The position numbers and the translations under genes were made by a program. Shown in pieces: positions 44,965 through 55,044 of a stretch of DNA of 60,000 nt (within the stretch, counting starts at the first letter, position 1; every line of letters starts with the position of its first letter). The notes below the pieces were generated by a model. The model made no database searches. It saw only the letters and a program-made list of their open reading frames with translations, and was not told the DNA's origin. The stretch comes from Symbiodinium natans (Eukaryota > Sar > Dinophyceae > Suessiales > Symbiodiniaceae), in assembly GCA_905221605.1 (NCBI GenBank), contig CAJNDS010000491.1, positions 126,001 through 186,000 on the forward strand, read 5' to 3'.

Positions 44965-45664
44965 TCAGTGCCTGAGTTTGGTAGAGAACTCTGTCTCCAC
45001 CTGCTTCTGCAGCTCAGGCATATCATACGCAATGCCTTCGGCCAGCAACTTTCCTAAGATCTCTCGTGCATCTGCATGATACACTGTTCTTACCAAAAGC
45101 CACATTCAAGTGTGGCCAGTGAAGCCGCATCAAGTGATGCAGGCGTCGCTCAAGGCTCTGGGCTCTCCAATGGGATTCCAGGCAATACACAACCTCAGTG
45201 CCCACCAACATGACGTTGTGAGGCTTCGTGTAGGTGCGATAGTACCGGCTCACGGTCTCGGAGAGGTTGGAACCGAACGTGAACCCGACCTTCCATAGAA
45301 GGTCACCACTCGCTCCGCTCATGCGGAGCAAGTGGAGGCTCGTCCAGGAGGCCCAGCCTGGGTGGAGTTGTTTGATCGTCTCCTGTAGTCGGCAACACGC
45401 CCAGAGGCTCTCCCCGTAGGCCGTCAGTTCCCCATAGTACTTTGTCCAGGCCTTGCGAAAGGCTGTCTTGGTGCCCGTGAGGCCGTGCAAGCTCTGCGGG
45501 TTTCTGTCTCGCAAACCAGCTGGGCACGCGGTGGCGGCATAGTGCTGGTTGGTGGGGTCCCAGAGCAGCATGGAGTTCTCGCGCACCTGAGCAGAACTTC
45601 CAGAACTAGCACCAAGTTCTGGAGCGTCCCCCAGAACTTGGTGCAAGTTCTGGGGACTGGGCAA
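44965..45664 (-). CDS. Protein resembling the T5orf172/GIY-YIG group, with a frame break near its end
   Basis: The open frame reads LTGTKTAFRKAWTKYYGELT, then DLLWKVGFTFGSNLSETVSR, YYRTYTKPHNVMLVGTEVV and AQSLERRLHHLMRLHWPHLN. W-K-V-G-F-T followed about 40 residues later by LE..LHHLM is the layout of T5orf172/GIY-YIG-like domains. The resemblance is moderate and function is not assigned. After AFGKN the frame runs into unrelated residues and stops at 45023. The neighbouring frame continues well: TVYHADAREILGKLLAEGIA and MPELQKQVETEFSTKLRH, stopping at 44965. Either one base is missing near 45082 or a 22-nt GT-AG segment (45093..45072) is removed. The N-terminus is uncertain; coding texture begins near ENSMLLWDPTNQHYAATACP. 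No partner genes are evident. Confidence 0.5.
45609..45644. repeat. Perfect 14-bp hairpin
   Basis: GCACCAAGTTCTGG (45609-45622) and CCAGAACTTGGTGC (45631-45644) are exact reverse complements with an 8-nt loop. CAGAACT-type heptamers recur nearby. It lies at the 5' end of the GIY-YIG-like frame. Confidence 0.9.
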
Positions 45665-45719
45665 GAGTCAAGGGGCGGGCGACGGCAACACAACCGAGGC
45701 TGACAAGAGATCCCATGCA

Positions 45720-47110
45720 CTGGAGACCTTTAACTTGGCCTTACAAGTAGAATGCATGCTTCAAGTCGACAGGGAAATCCTCTCTTTGCAGGCCCGCAAT
45801 ATGGAATCTCCCCTTCAAGCAGCTAAGCATCAGACCCAAACCCTCACTGCACTTTCGAACACAGACTCCGCTCAGCACCCCACTTTTTGTCGCTCAGATG
45901 AAAATTCGGGCCTTAAGCACCGAGCCTCGAAAATTCCTAGCTACTGCTGACTGTTTCCATTTCTATCCTGAAGGTTGAGGCTTGCATAGGCGAATTTCCA
46001 CGAGTACACACAATCAGCAGTCGTCCATCCCGACGACAACAAGAAACCTCGCATTGATCAATCCAGAGTACAAGGGACGTGCGCGTCCGAGCCAGGCTCA
46101 GTCGTCCGTTTCAGCAAAGACCACCTGGCGCAAGGCACTCCTGGATGGGTTATCCTCCACGGACATGGCGCAGGCCTTCCACTGAGGTCGGCCAACACCT
46201 CGACGGACAATAGTGCCATCCGACCTCGGGACCCGATCATGGTTTCAGAAGCTCGTGAGTTTACCTTTTGATGCTTCTTCCTCGGATTTCCTCTATGCTC
46301 AGCACAAAGATAGGCATGTGAATTCTGGCTCTTCTTGTTTCGACGACATCTCAGCCGGCCTCACCACCAAGGCCAGCCCCATCTGTCTCACCTTCGAATA
46401 AGACATGCTTCGTGGGCGCATCTAGTGGCCTGAACAACGATTACGATGCTTCGCCTACAAAAGAGTGGCTTTATCTCACATCAGTCGGGTAAAATGCACA
46501 CTTGACATCGCTCAGATGCGGATGCTTCTGGAGCTGACTACACATTAGTGGCATAAACACACATTAGTAAAGCTGAAACTCCAATGTGATCGCTGCATGT
46601 CGGTGAGGGCTCAAACCCCAAGATACCCGGCGGATGCTGATGTTTTAGACAGCCTTTTATTACAACAATTTGGAGTGCCTGTTGGCAACAAGTCTCCAAG
46701 AAGACTCTGGTTTTTGGTTGTTGCCACTTGTAGAGTTTACTGCAACGCCCGGTCGATTCGCACACCCGATACACCGACCGTTCATCTTTGAAGCGTGGCT
46801 GGCCAATGGCCAAATTGACTAAAGTGCGATTCCCAAATGTGGATGTTCCCCCACAGGTCAAAAGCTCGATGTGGCCGCCGAAAGTGTAACTCCTTAATGT
46901 GGACGCTCCCGATGCGCATTAGGCAGTTTCGTGGGACTTTCTGACCCTCCTGTCAACCCAAGTGGGCCCGGCCTGAGTCCTGGCCACAGAGTCACCAGTC
47001 AGCCCGCCCACAATCAGTACACCCAGAATCAGCCCCCTCAGGGGCCCCCTCTCTTCTGGTCCCAACTCCCGCCCCGCACCACATCTTTGGGACAAACTAC
47101 AGCGCTTACA
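45720..47110. other. No confident gene
   Basis: Short frames on both strands. A minus-strand frame at 46538..46861 has some coding texture (FKDERSVYRVCESTGRCSKL) but no motif. Confidence 0.35.
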
Positions 47111-47116
47111 TTCGGT

Positions 47117-47393
47117 TCACGCCCTAGCCTGCTGGCCGATGTCTTGCTCATCAGCCTCCTGGAACTCTGCAGCAAGGAGCGCACCCCAGGCGGCAGCCTG
47201 ATCACAGCTACCCGCAGAGTACTCCGGCTGCATGTCGACACTTTACCACCCGCCTGTCCATCCGAGCTGACGGGCAATGCCACGGCTTTCTGGCGCATCA
47301 ATTTTGCGTCCCTGCACACACAGGAAAAGGGAGGAAGAGGTTCAGGGAGAAGAGAGAGACAGAGACAGAGACAGAGACAGAGACAGAGACAGA

Positions 47394-47467
<74 letters not shown>

Positions 47468-48500
47468 GGGCGCGTGCGAGTGAAGCAAGAGAGTAGGAGA
47501 AAGAGTGCGAGAGAGTGAAGCAGAGATGGAGAGGGAGAGAAGGGCAGAGAGGGAGGGAGGGAGAGAGAGAGAGAAAGAAAGAAACAAAAAAAACAAGGAG
47601 GCAAAGAATGAAAGAAAGAAACACAGAGAGGGAGAGAGGGATGGAGAGAGGTCAGGACGGGTCAGGACAGAGACATGAGATGAAGGGCAGGAGGTTGTGT
47701 GGAATGCAAGCCGCAGCCCAGTTGCTGCCTGATGTTGGGTGGAAATTCGAGCAGCATTTTTGAGGACACGTCCACGATGGCCTTCGACAACGAGTGCGAG
47801 TGCAGAGAATGCTGTCTCAATTCTTGATAGTGCTGAGGCGGTGGCAGGAACCAGCAGAAGATTCCGTTCGGATATATCCTTCGCTTCTATCCTCGCGAGA
47901 AACCAACTCAGCAGGTCTGGATTGTGGCAGAGGGCTCATGTCTTCGGATGCACAGCACTAAGGGAGTTTCAACCGACCGGCATTTGCAAGTGCATGTGCC
48001 GGCAGTAAAGGTGCTGCCTCATCGACAGCAGTACGTCTGTGATGAGATCCTCCTTTTCCTTTGGGACCTGCGCAGTGAGCATGATACAAGTAAGGAGTGG
48101 GCTAACTTGAGCTGGTGACAAGCCCTCCGCTCCACTACCCATGCCGTGCATCATACATCCTCCCTGGCCCTGCACCACATCGTTCATGGCTCGTTCATGT
48201 CTCTCCAACAGCAACTGCAACACATCATACGGCACGTTAAGCAGCGATGTTGCAGGAGCCCGTTCCAAGCAGGCTGCACCAGCGGCAATCAGCAAATTCA
48301 AGTTCCGCGTCGTATTATGTCACCGTGGCGCCTGCACTACACACCTGAAGCCTTACAATCTGAATCCTAGAGGCTGACCGGAGCTCACGAAACCAGAGCC
48401 CTGAGTCCCTGGGAGATCAGTAGCCAAGGGCCCCGACAGCGAAGAAGACCAGGCTCTGCTTCGCCTTCGACTATGGCGTATGAGAAGTCTTGAGCGATGA
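47117..48500 (-). CDS. Unidentified multi-exon gene spanning a purine-repeat intron
   Basis: Coding-like minus-strand blocks in order: DFSYAIVEGEAEPGLLRC (near 48490-48430); LLNVPYDVLQLLLERHERAM and VPKEKEDLITDVLLSMRQHL (within 48301..47969, probably two exons with a GT-AG intron between); KAIVDVSSKMLLEFPPNIRQ (near 47785-47710); RKIDAPESRGIARQLGWTG (near 47315-47260, after a CAG acceptor and before a GT donor); and a last block AAWGALLAAEFQEADEQDIG ending in TGA at 47117. The GACAG-hexamer and GA-rich tract (CT-rich on the coding strand) sits in the intron before the RKIDAPES exon. I do not recognise the family. Confidence 0.45.
47358..47680. repeat. GACAGA/GACAGG hexamer array and purine-rich tract
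   Basis: GACAGA units to about 47398, then GACAGG units to about 47466, then irregular GAGA/GGGA purine-rich sequence. On the minus strand it is a long pyrimidine tract. Frames through it encode only RQRQ, DRDR or SLSL. Confidence 0.95.
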
Positions 48501-49053
48501 TGCTGCATTGGGCGTCTATTCTTGAGAAGCCAGAGGAACCCATGGTTCTTGATTGCTTTCAAAAAAAGGCCCTAAACCCCATGGCGCTGGGAGGGGTTCC
48601 GGCTTCAGTGCCTTTAGGTGGGTATGATGGAGAGACGTCTATTTTTTCTCGGCGCTGTGGGGAAGAATCGCGAGAGTTGATATGACTGCTTCAAATGCAC
48701 GGCTGCATGGCAGTGCTTTCTTGCTTTTTGAATTTATCTGGGTTTCCACCTTTCTTCGTCGGAAACCTACTGCAGAATTTCCTTTTCATGGTGAAGGCTG
48801 GTTTTCTGTTTGCTTTTCGGCATTTTGGGCTTCGCACGGTGTCCTTCTTGGTGTGTAGGCTTCGCGTTCATTGGCAATTCGGGCTAACAGGTAAAACCTC
48901 AGCTGGCAGCCTGTACATATCTGTCCTACTTGGGCCTTCGTCTGCAGCACCGAAATGGGAGCAGCGCGCCGGATAGGTGAGCCTGCGGCCGATGACCCAC
49001 GCTACTACTCACTACTACCACTGCGATCTCGACGACCACCACGACCACAAGAA

Positions 49054-49305
49054 TCACGAAGCCACTGCCACCACTGCCACTGTCATGAGTTGAACTACAA
49101 CTGCTTGCTCATCTTGCCCACCCTTCAGTACGCACATAAGCAGCACACTTTGGGGCCATTGAGATTGCCTGATTTCATGGCACTCCAAGAAGCATAAGTG
49201 GCCTTCCTCGTCCTCCTCCCCTGACATGATGTCCAATCTCAGCGACTGCATGGCCTGGCTGTTGGTCTTGGCCAGCTTCGTGCACTCACAGGCTTCAAAT
49301 GTCAA
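49054..49305 (-). CDS. Unidentified possible exon
   Basis: The 5' part reads ACECTKLAKTNSQAMQSLRL then DIMSGEEDEEGHL, with coding texture. The later part is less convincing. No family recognised. A poly-C-CAG sequence upstream (near 49397-49412) resembles a splice acceptor. Confidence 0.3.
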   Translation of the reverse strand: MTFEACECTKLAKTNSQAMQSLRLDIMSGEEDEEGHLCFLECHEIRQSQWPQSVLLMCVLKGGQDEQAVVVQLMTVAVVAVAS

Positions 49306-49526
49306 ATCTGAACACGCTGACTACGACCATATTGGGGCCCCCAATGAACCCTTGACTTCTGCGGCAGCAGGAAAGACGAAGTAGATCAATCTTTTCTGGG
49401 GGGGGGGGGGGTCGGGGCCCGCCGGCACCGTGGATATAACTAACTCTTGACAGGTTAACCAGACAAGGCCGCGACCCACCAAAGAGAATTTGTAAACAAA
49501 GCTTTAAGGAGCTTTCGTGACCGTTT

Positions 49527-49600
49527 CTCGATCCTAAGCCTAAACCCCAAACCTCTGAAACCGTAAGCCCCTTAAACCCTAAACCATTAAAAGCCCTAAA
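49527..49600. repeat. Telomere-like CCCTAAA motifs
   Basis: Several scattered CCCTAAAC and CCTAAACC units in C-rich orientation. Confidence 0.75.
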
Positions 49601-49881
49601 CCCGATCAATCTTGCACTGCTTGAAACAAGTTGGGCCGGGCAGGCGTTCTCGGTTGCAGCGCTGGAGGCCTCTTGCCGCAGCTGTTCCTGCACTTCCTGT
49701 CGCACGGGTGGACTTCATACTCTCGTCGTGCAGAAAACACAAACACTTGACCCCGAGCACAGTGGCATTTTGAATTTGCAGGCAGAGGGTTACGGGGCCT
49801 TTAGTCACGCCACGAATTGAGCGTGCAGCGTAATAGCAAAAACAAACACCGATTCAACAGCTTCCCTCCCTCACTGTAGAA

Positions 49882-50141
49882 CTTTCTTTCCTTCTTCTCC
49901 CTCTCTCCCTCTCCCTCTCCCTCTCCCTCTCCCTCTCCCTCTCCCTCCCCTCTCCCTCTCCTCCCCGTCCCCCTCCCCCCCTCCCTCCCCCTCCCCCTCC
50001 CCCTCCCCCTCCTCTCCCTCTCCCTCTCCCCTCTCCCTCTCTCCCCCTCCCCCTCCCCCTCCCCCCCCTCCCCCTCCCATTCCCCCCCCTCCCCCTCCCC
50101 CTCCCTCTCCCTCTCCCTCTCCCTCTCTCTCGCTCTCTCTC
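49882..50141. repeat. CT/CCT-rich polypyrimidine tract
   Basis: About 260 bp of CTCTCC, CCCCTC and similar units on the plus strand, almost without purines. Confidence 0.97.
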
Positions 50142-50195
50142 TGCATGCTTAGCCCCCCGAAGGGAGAGCTGTTCCTAGGGGCAGCGCCAGTCATG

Positions 50196-50512
50196 CTTCT
50201 TCTTCTTCTTCTTCTTCTTCTTGTTCTTCTTCTTCTTCTTCTTCTTCTTCTTCTTCTTCTTCTTCTTCTTCTTCTTCTTCTTCTTCTTCTTCTTCTTCTT
50301 CTTCTTCTTCTTCTTCTTCTTCTTCTTCTTCTTCTTCTTCTTCTTCTTCTTCTCTTCTTCTTCTTCTTCTTCTTCTTCTTCTTCTTCTTCTTCTTCTTCT
50401 TCTTCTTCTTCTTCTTCTTCTTCTTCTTCTTCTTCTTCTTCTTCTTCTTCTTCTTCTTCTTCTTCTTCTTCTTCTTCTTCTTCTTCTTTTTATTCGTCTT
50501 CTTCTTCTTCGG
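50196..50512. repeat. (TTC)n / (CTT)n microsatellite
   Basis: About 315 bp of nearly perfect trinucleotide with three small interruptions (near 50222, 50352 and 50488). The poly-Leu, poly-Phe, poly-Ser, poly-Lys, poly-Arg and poly-Glu frames are repeat translations. Confidence 0.98.
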
Positions 50513-50519
50513 GGCTTGA

Positions 50520-52240
50520 AGGGCGTCACCGCCCCCCGCGCTCTGGGCGTGCCCAGGTCCAGAAATGCTCTCTGTCTCTCCCTCTCTCGCTCTCTCTTCC
50601 TTCATCTAAACTCTATCTCTCTCTCTCTCTCGCTCGCTCAGTCGGCTGGATATACACCGTTGCAGAACCTCCCTTTTCGTGCTTGAAGAATTTGCAGACG
50701 CCAGGCTGCCTCTGGAGTCATTTCGGCCTCCTTCGGTTTGAAGAGGTCCTGAAAGGACCTGCATCCCGTTGCAAGGCCCATTATGCTATATCATGACGAA
50801 GGTTAAACGCTCTGTCCCTGTCACGCCCAACTCATTATAGAAACTGTGGTGGAACCCAACATAGCAACCAATAAGTACCTCATGGGTCTTCTGTGGTCAT
50901 GCATTCTCTGGCTAGAGATGTTACTGATGCTCCGGAACCCACATTCGACCCCAAGAAGTTGAAGACCCTGGAATCTTGTGCCTTGCAGCAGCATCACATC
51001 CTAAGGATGAGACCCCGGAATCCCTCTCACAGACCGTCACTCAACAAACCAACGCGATCACTGCCACCCGCCTCCCAGATTATCCGAGATTTGAAGACAT
51101 GGAGGTGTAGGTCCCCCAGTTGCTGGGTCTCCTTATCCTACAGCGAATGAGGGAGTAAAATCGAGAGTTAGGTAGCGCCTCAGGGCGCCTTCGGTGAAGG
51201 AAGCTTCGCTCATCAGCTTCTCTTTATCGTAACTGGCACATTGCGCGGCTCGCATTTTAGAGAAAGAGACATCCGATTTTTACATGATATGCAAATTATT
51301 TTGACACATGCATCGCGAGTGCAGAACTCCAGGCAATCCATCCTACTGAGCTTTTATGCCCTTGACTCTGGCTCACCTCGCCGAAAGCCCCATGCGCCGG
51401 GGCCGGGCGAACTGAGAATTCCTGCCAGCTTGTTCAGGCACCGAAGTGGTGAGGTGAGACAGGGTCCAGCGAGACTGCGCCTAAGGCCACTGAAGCCCAG
51501 GCTGAGGCTTCGCGCCATCCTGAGTCCAAACATTCTCTGAGAGTCTCAGAAATAGGACCGTCGAAAAAGCAACAAATATAAAAATGTGGAGGGTGGGCAG
51601 GTACCCGTATACCTGGACGACTCTACATATCACCGCCTGATTCGAGCACCACCAAAGAGCTGATCCTTGGACACTGTTGACCGGGCTTCCGACATACTGC
51701 ACGTGGCGCACGCGATGGCGGAAGCCACCACCAGTCTGGCAAGGGGCCGATCGTGGCCCCAACCGGCCTGAGCAGTGCAGTCCATGACGCTACGCATCTT
51801 GACGGAGCCTGTTTGACAGCTTCCGAGTGTACGGGTCTCCTTTCCTCTCCGCTTGAAATGTACGGTACATTGCGGTTTCGAGTCCCCGTTTTTCAGCCCT
51901 GGGGTTCCCGCCCGGCTTGCTCCGCGAGGCACCACACCAGGAAGCGCCATGACTGCAACTAGTTTCGTTTGTCCTGCAAGTCAAGTGCCTGCCATTAAGC
52001 AAAGAACATCAAAGAACCTTCGATGGGTGTCCGGTACCAGAACAAGGCTGCTGTCAAGCTGCTCAAGCTGTTCAAGCTGCTCAAGCTGTCTAAGCTTGTG
52101 GACTGTGCTCAAGTCGGCACCCGCTTGAGGCTGCACACGATTGTACGCCCAGACGGCTTCGGAAAAGATCCAGAACTATCCAGAACTGACCTGCTGCGTC
52201 CAACACTGCAGCTGTGCTGCATGTCTTCCGGGCATGCTCA
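50520..52240. other. No confident gene; 3' flank of the hydratase gene
   Basis: Frames below 110 codons on both strands with no motif. Short CT-rich runs near 50570-50635. AGCTGCTCAAGCTGTTC-like repeats occur at 52055-52095. Confidence 0.35.
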
Positions 52241-52248
52241 CAACTTTT

Positions 52249-53845
52249 CTACATCCTGCTGGCTGGAGTGAGCTGGAGGCGTCCATTCCCGATGCACATC
52301 TTGCCAGTTTCTTTGATCAAAACTTGGAAGAGGAAGTCTTCTGAAGAAACCTCCCAGATTTCGGTCACCAACGTTTGGCCTGGAAGGACAGGCGACACCA
52401 GCCTCAGCTGCAAGCTGCGGAACCGCCGCTGATCGCCGCCCACCAAAGTGTCCAGCAAGGCCCGCGTGGCATGACCAAACGTGCACTTGCCATGAAGGAT
52501 CGGCGCGTCGAAGCCGGCCAGCCGCGCAAACTCCGGATCCACGTGCAAGGGGTTGTAGTCGCCAGAGAGGCGGTAGAGGCACGCGGCTCGGGGATCGATC
52601 TTGGTCTCCACTCGATGCTTGGCCGGGGTGGATGGCACCGTCACCGGCTTGGTAAGCACAGGGCCAAAGTCTTCGAAGCCGTCTGCACCGACGATGTAGC
52701 TGGCATCCACAAACTTGTAGTACACCTTGCCTTGCCACGACAGACATAAACTGGGATTGAAAAACAGAACAAGAACCTCCAAACCCAAAGAAAAAAGTCC
52801 CCCTTCCCCCCCTCTCTGTTTGCCTGCGTCATCCACGAGGTCGAAGGCACGCTCGACCAAGGCGCCTTTCCCCTTCTTGTGGGCGCTGACGGCGCCTTCC
52901 CAATGAGGTCACAGCTTTGCTTCGGAACCCCTCAAAAACCCAAGCCTCCATGCCTATGCCTTGTTCAGGCGAGATGGGCTCCCGCAGTTCTGAGGTTTTT
53001 TTGTGAAGAGTCTGTGGCGTGACCGCGTCAGCCGCCGTGTCCCTGGCCTCCGGCCAGCTTGAGGCGGGCTCCCTGCTTCGGGATCTCCGCAAGGCGCTCC
53101 ACTGTGATGCCCGCGTCCAGCGGGCCGCGGGCATTTTGCATGGGCGGATTGGGGAAGGCCGCCTGCAAGACCGTTTGATCCAGGACTGATCCATGCGTCT
53201 AGGGTTACCCACATCCACTCTTTCTGCAGCTGTTATAAACGGAGTCCAAGTCTTGCAGCTGGGAACCAGAATCGGTGAAGGAAATGGCAGCGCGTCATAG
53301 GACACTCCCTTGTAGTACAAAACCTGAGCCGCAAGCTGTGAGCGTGGTACTCGCAAAGCCTTGCTTCAGAGTTTTTTTGGGGTCAGGTTTGTCTCTCAGC
53401 AGTCTTGACCGAACTTCTTACAAAACGCAAGCCCTCAGTTTCTTCGTTTGGGGAGTGCCGGCTCTTGCTGTCCCATCCTGGCATTGGATGCAGGCAATTA
53501 GAGGATGGCTGAGGATCTCTAACTGCCGGGGCAGGGAGCCACAGGATAGGTTGGAAACGCCGCGAAGTCAGCGTGCTTCTCCTTGGTTCAGCTGGGTTGG
53601 AAGTCGTGATGGAAGGGTCAAGCACTAGTGGTCATCAGTGATCGATGATTCCGCTGAGCATCATAAATGTAGCGAAGATCTGCACTGCCAATGCCAAGCG
53701 CATAGATAATCAAATCCTCAGTCAGGGGCGAAAGCGGTGCTGCAAGGTTGTTAGCCTGTGAACGCCAAGACGACTCCACATCGACCGAGCAAAGCGCACG
53801 CACGTTGTACTCGACAGGCTCGACAATCCTGGTGGGGCCAGCCAT
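52249..53845 (-). CDS. Enoyl-CoA hydratase 2 (MaoC-like double hotdog), seven exons, peroxisomal type
   Basis: The last exon (52730..52249) holds the hydratase-2 signature RLSGDYNPLHVDPEF, with catalytic Asp and His five residues apart, and ILHGKCTFGHATRALL. The N-terminal hotdog comes from six small exons in phase: 53845..53798 (MAGPTRIVEPVEYNVR), 53716..53660 (DLIIYALGIGSADLRYIYD), 53581..53540 (EKHADFAAFPTYPV), 53323..53267 (VLYYKGVSYDALPFPSPIL), 53198..53051 (LDAGITVERLAEIPKQGARL) and 52895..52824 (HKKGKGALVERAFDLVDDAG). Proposed donors are GC, GC, GC, GT, GA and GC; all acceptors end in AG. The total is about 301 residues, the usual size for a stand-alone hydratase 2. The C-terminus SRM fits a weak peroxisomal targeting signal. 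It would hydrate trans-2-enoyl-CoA to (R)-3-hydroxyacyl-CoA in beta-oxidation. The start Met directly precedes the expected N-terminus. The exon 4/5 joint is the least certain. Confidence 0.85.
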
Positions 53846-53859
53846 GGCTGCAGCTCTGT

Positions 53860-54515
53860 AATGTGTGAACCTGGAAACGTTGCACAAACTAAGTACAACA
53901 TCTTCCACAACTGTCAAGCACTGATGATGCCGAGCAAGAACGGTGGTGATCCTGCGCTCACGACAGTCTACAAACACTTTAGTGGCAATTGTCAGCGTCA
54001 TTGAGCCAAGGCTGTGTCGCATTGGACCTGCTTGGGAAAGCATCTGCACTCACTGAGTTTACATCTGCAGGATAGAACCGGCAACCCCACCACCAACCTC
54101 GTTCTGCACGTTATGCTCATGGATTTTATGGCAACCATGGCAACATGCAGAGATATGCAGAGACTTGCAATGCATTTCGTGCACGAACTAAAGCTGAAGG
54201 CGTGCTGCCTGGGAAAGTCGTGGGCATTCTTGCCTGCCCTGGCGGATCAGAGAGTTAAACTTGTGTCATCTTGGAGCAGTCGACTCCTCTCTCGAAAACA
54301 GGGCACTACGGTCGCACATTCGAGCTGCGCCGCTTCGACTCGGGACGCGGGTCCCAGCCACCCGCGGGCAGGTCTCAGCGGGCCTCAGCGGTTCTCGCTT
54401 GCATACCTGCAACCACGAAGCTCGTGCAGAGCAAGAAGGAAACAAGTTATATAAACCCCGGCATACGCATGCATGTTGCCACAAACCTCCATGCACTACA
54501 CTATCACTACTTCAC
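53860..54515. other. No confident gene
   Basis: Space between the hydratase start and the DUF1499 stop. Frames on the plus strand lack motifs. Confidence 0.35.
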
Positions 54516-54524
54516 ACACTATAT

Positions 54525-55035
54525 TCACGAGACGGAAGCTTCCCCGGGCCTCGGGAAGAGGTCTTTGGTAATCTTTGGAGCTGTCCAGCGGTTCGGAAGA
54601 TCCCGCAGGGCTTGTGAAAGGCGGTTCAGGCGCTTTGCATTCACACCCAAGTCCAGGTACCCCAACCTGCTGGCGGACCGTACCAAGACCTGCCCCGACT
54701 CTTTGTCCGTGGGCTTCACAAGAAACTCCAGATCGTCAATGTAGCCCCTTTTTAAGGACTCAAACTGGACGTAGATGTACCCCTTGTCTGGGTCCACCCT
54801 CTTGATCTCAAAGCCTCCTCCGTCGATGTCCTGCTGCCCTGGGGGGTACTCCTTCACGGCCTCAGGGCACATCAGCGCGAGATTCTTGGCGGGGTCGAAA
54901 GCAGCAAGGTCAACGCAAGGCACGCCTTCTGCAGGTCTGCTACTGCACCTGCCATACCACCGGAGGCATAGAGCCAGGGCGTGAGGAAGTGGTCCTCGTC
55001 TGTGCCCGGCGCAGAGGAGAAGCAGTTCGGAGCTC
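54525..55035 (-). CDS. DUF1499 family protein, two visible exons
   Basis: The last exon (54860..54525) reads [39 protein letters not shown] and [20 protein letters not shown], the diagnostic blocks of DUF1499. A GC-AG intron (54925..54861, 65 nt) joins it to 55035..54926, which reads [20 protein letters not shown] and [11 protein letters not shown], the family's usual lead. DUF1499 proteins are of unknown biochemical function; plant and algal members are often plastid-targeted. A further upstream exon with the targeting sequence is expected, because exon 2 starts after a TTTTCAG acceptor. None was identified. Confidence 0.8.
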
Positions 55036-55044
55036 CTGAAAATC

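Noticed and set aside
46931-47518. Plus-strand 195-codon frame ending in RQRQ/GQGQ
   Set aside because: Its C-terminal half is the hexamer repeat, and the minus strand here carries better coding blocks.
49871-50605. Poly-Lys/Arg/Glu/Leu/Phe/Ser frames
   Set aside because: Products of the CT and TTC repeats, not proteins.
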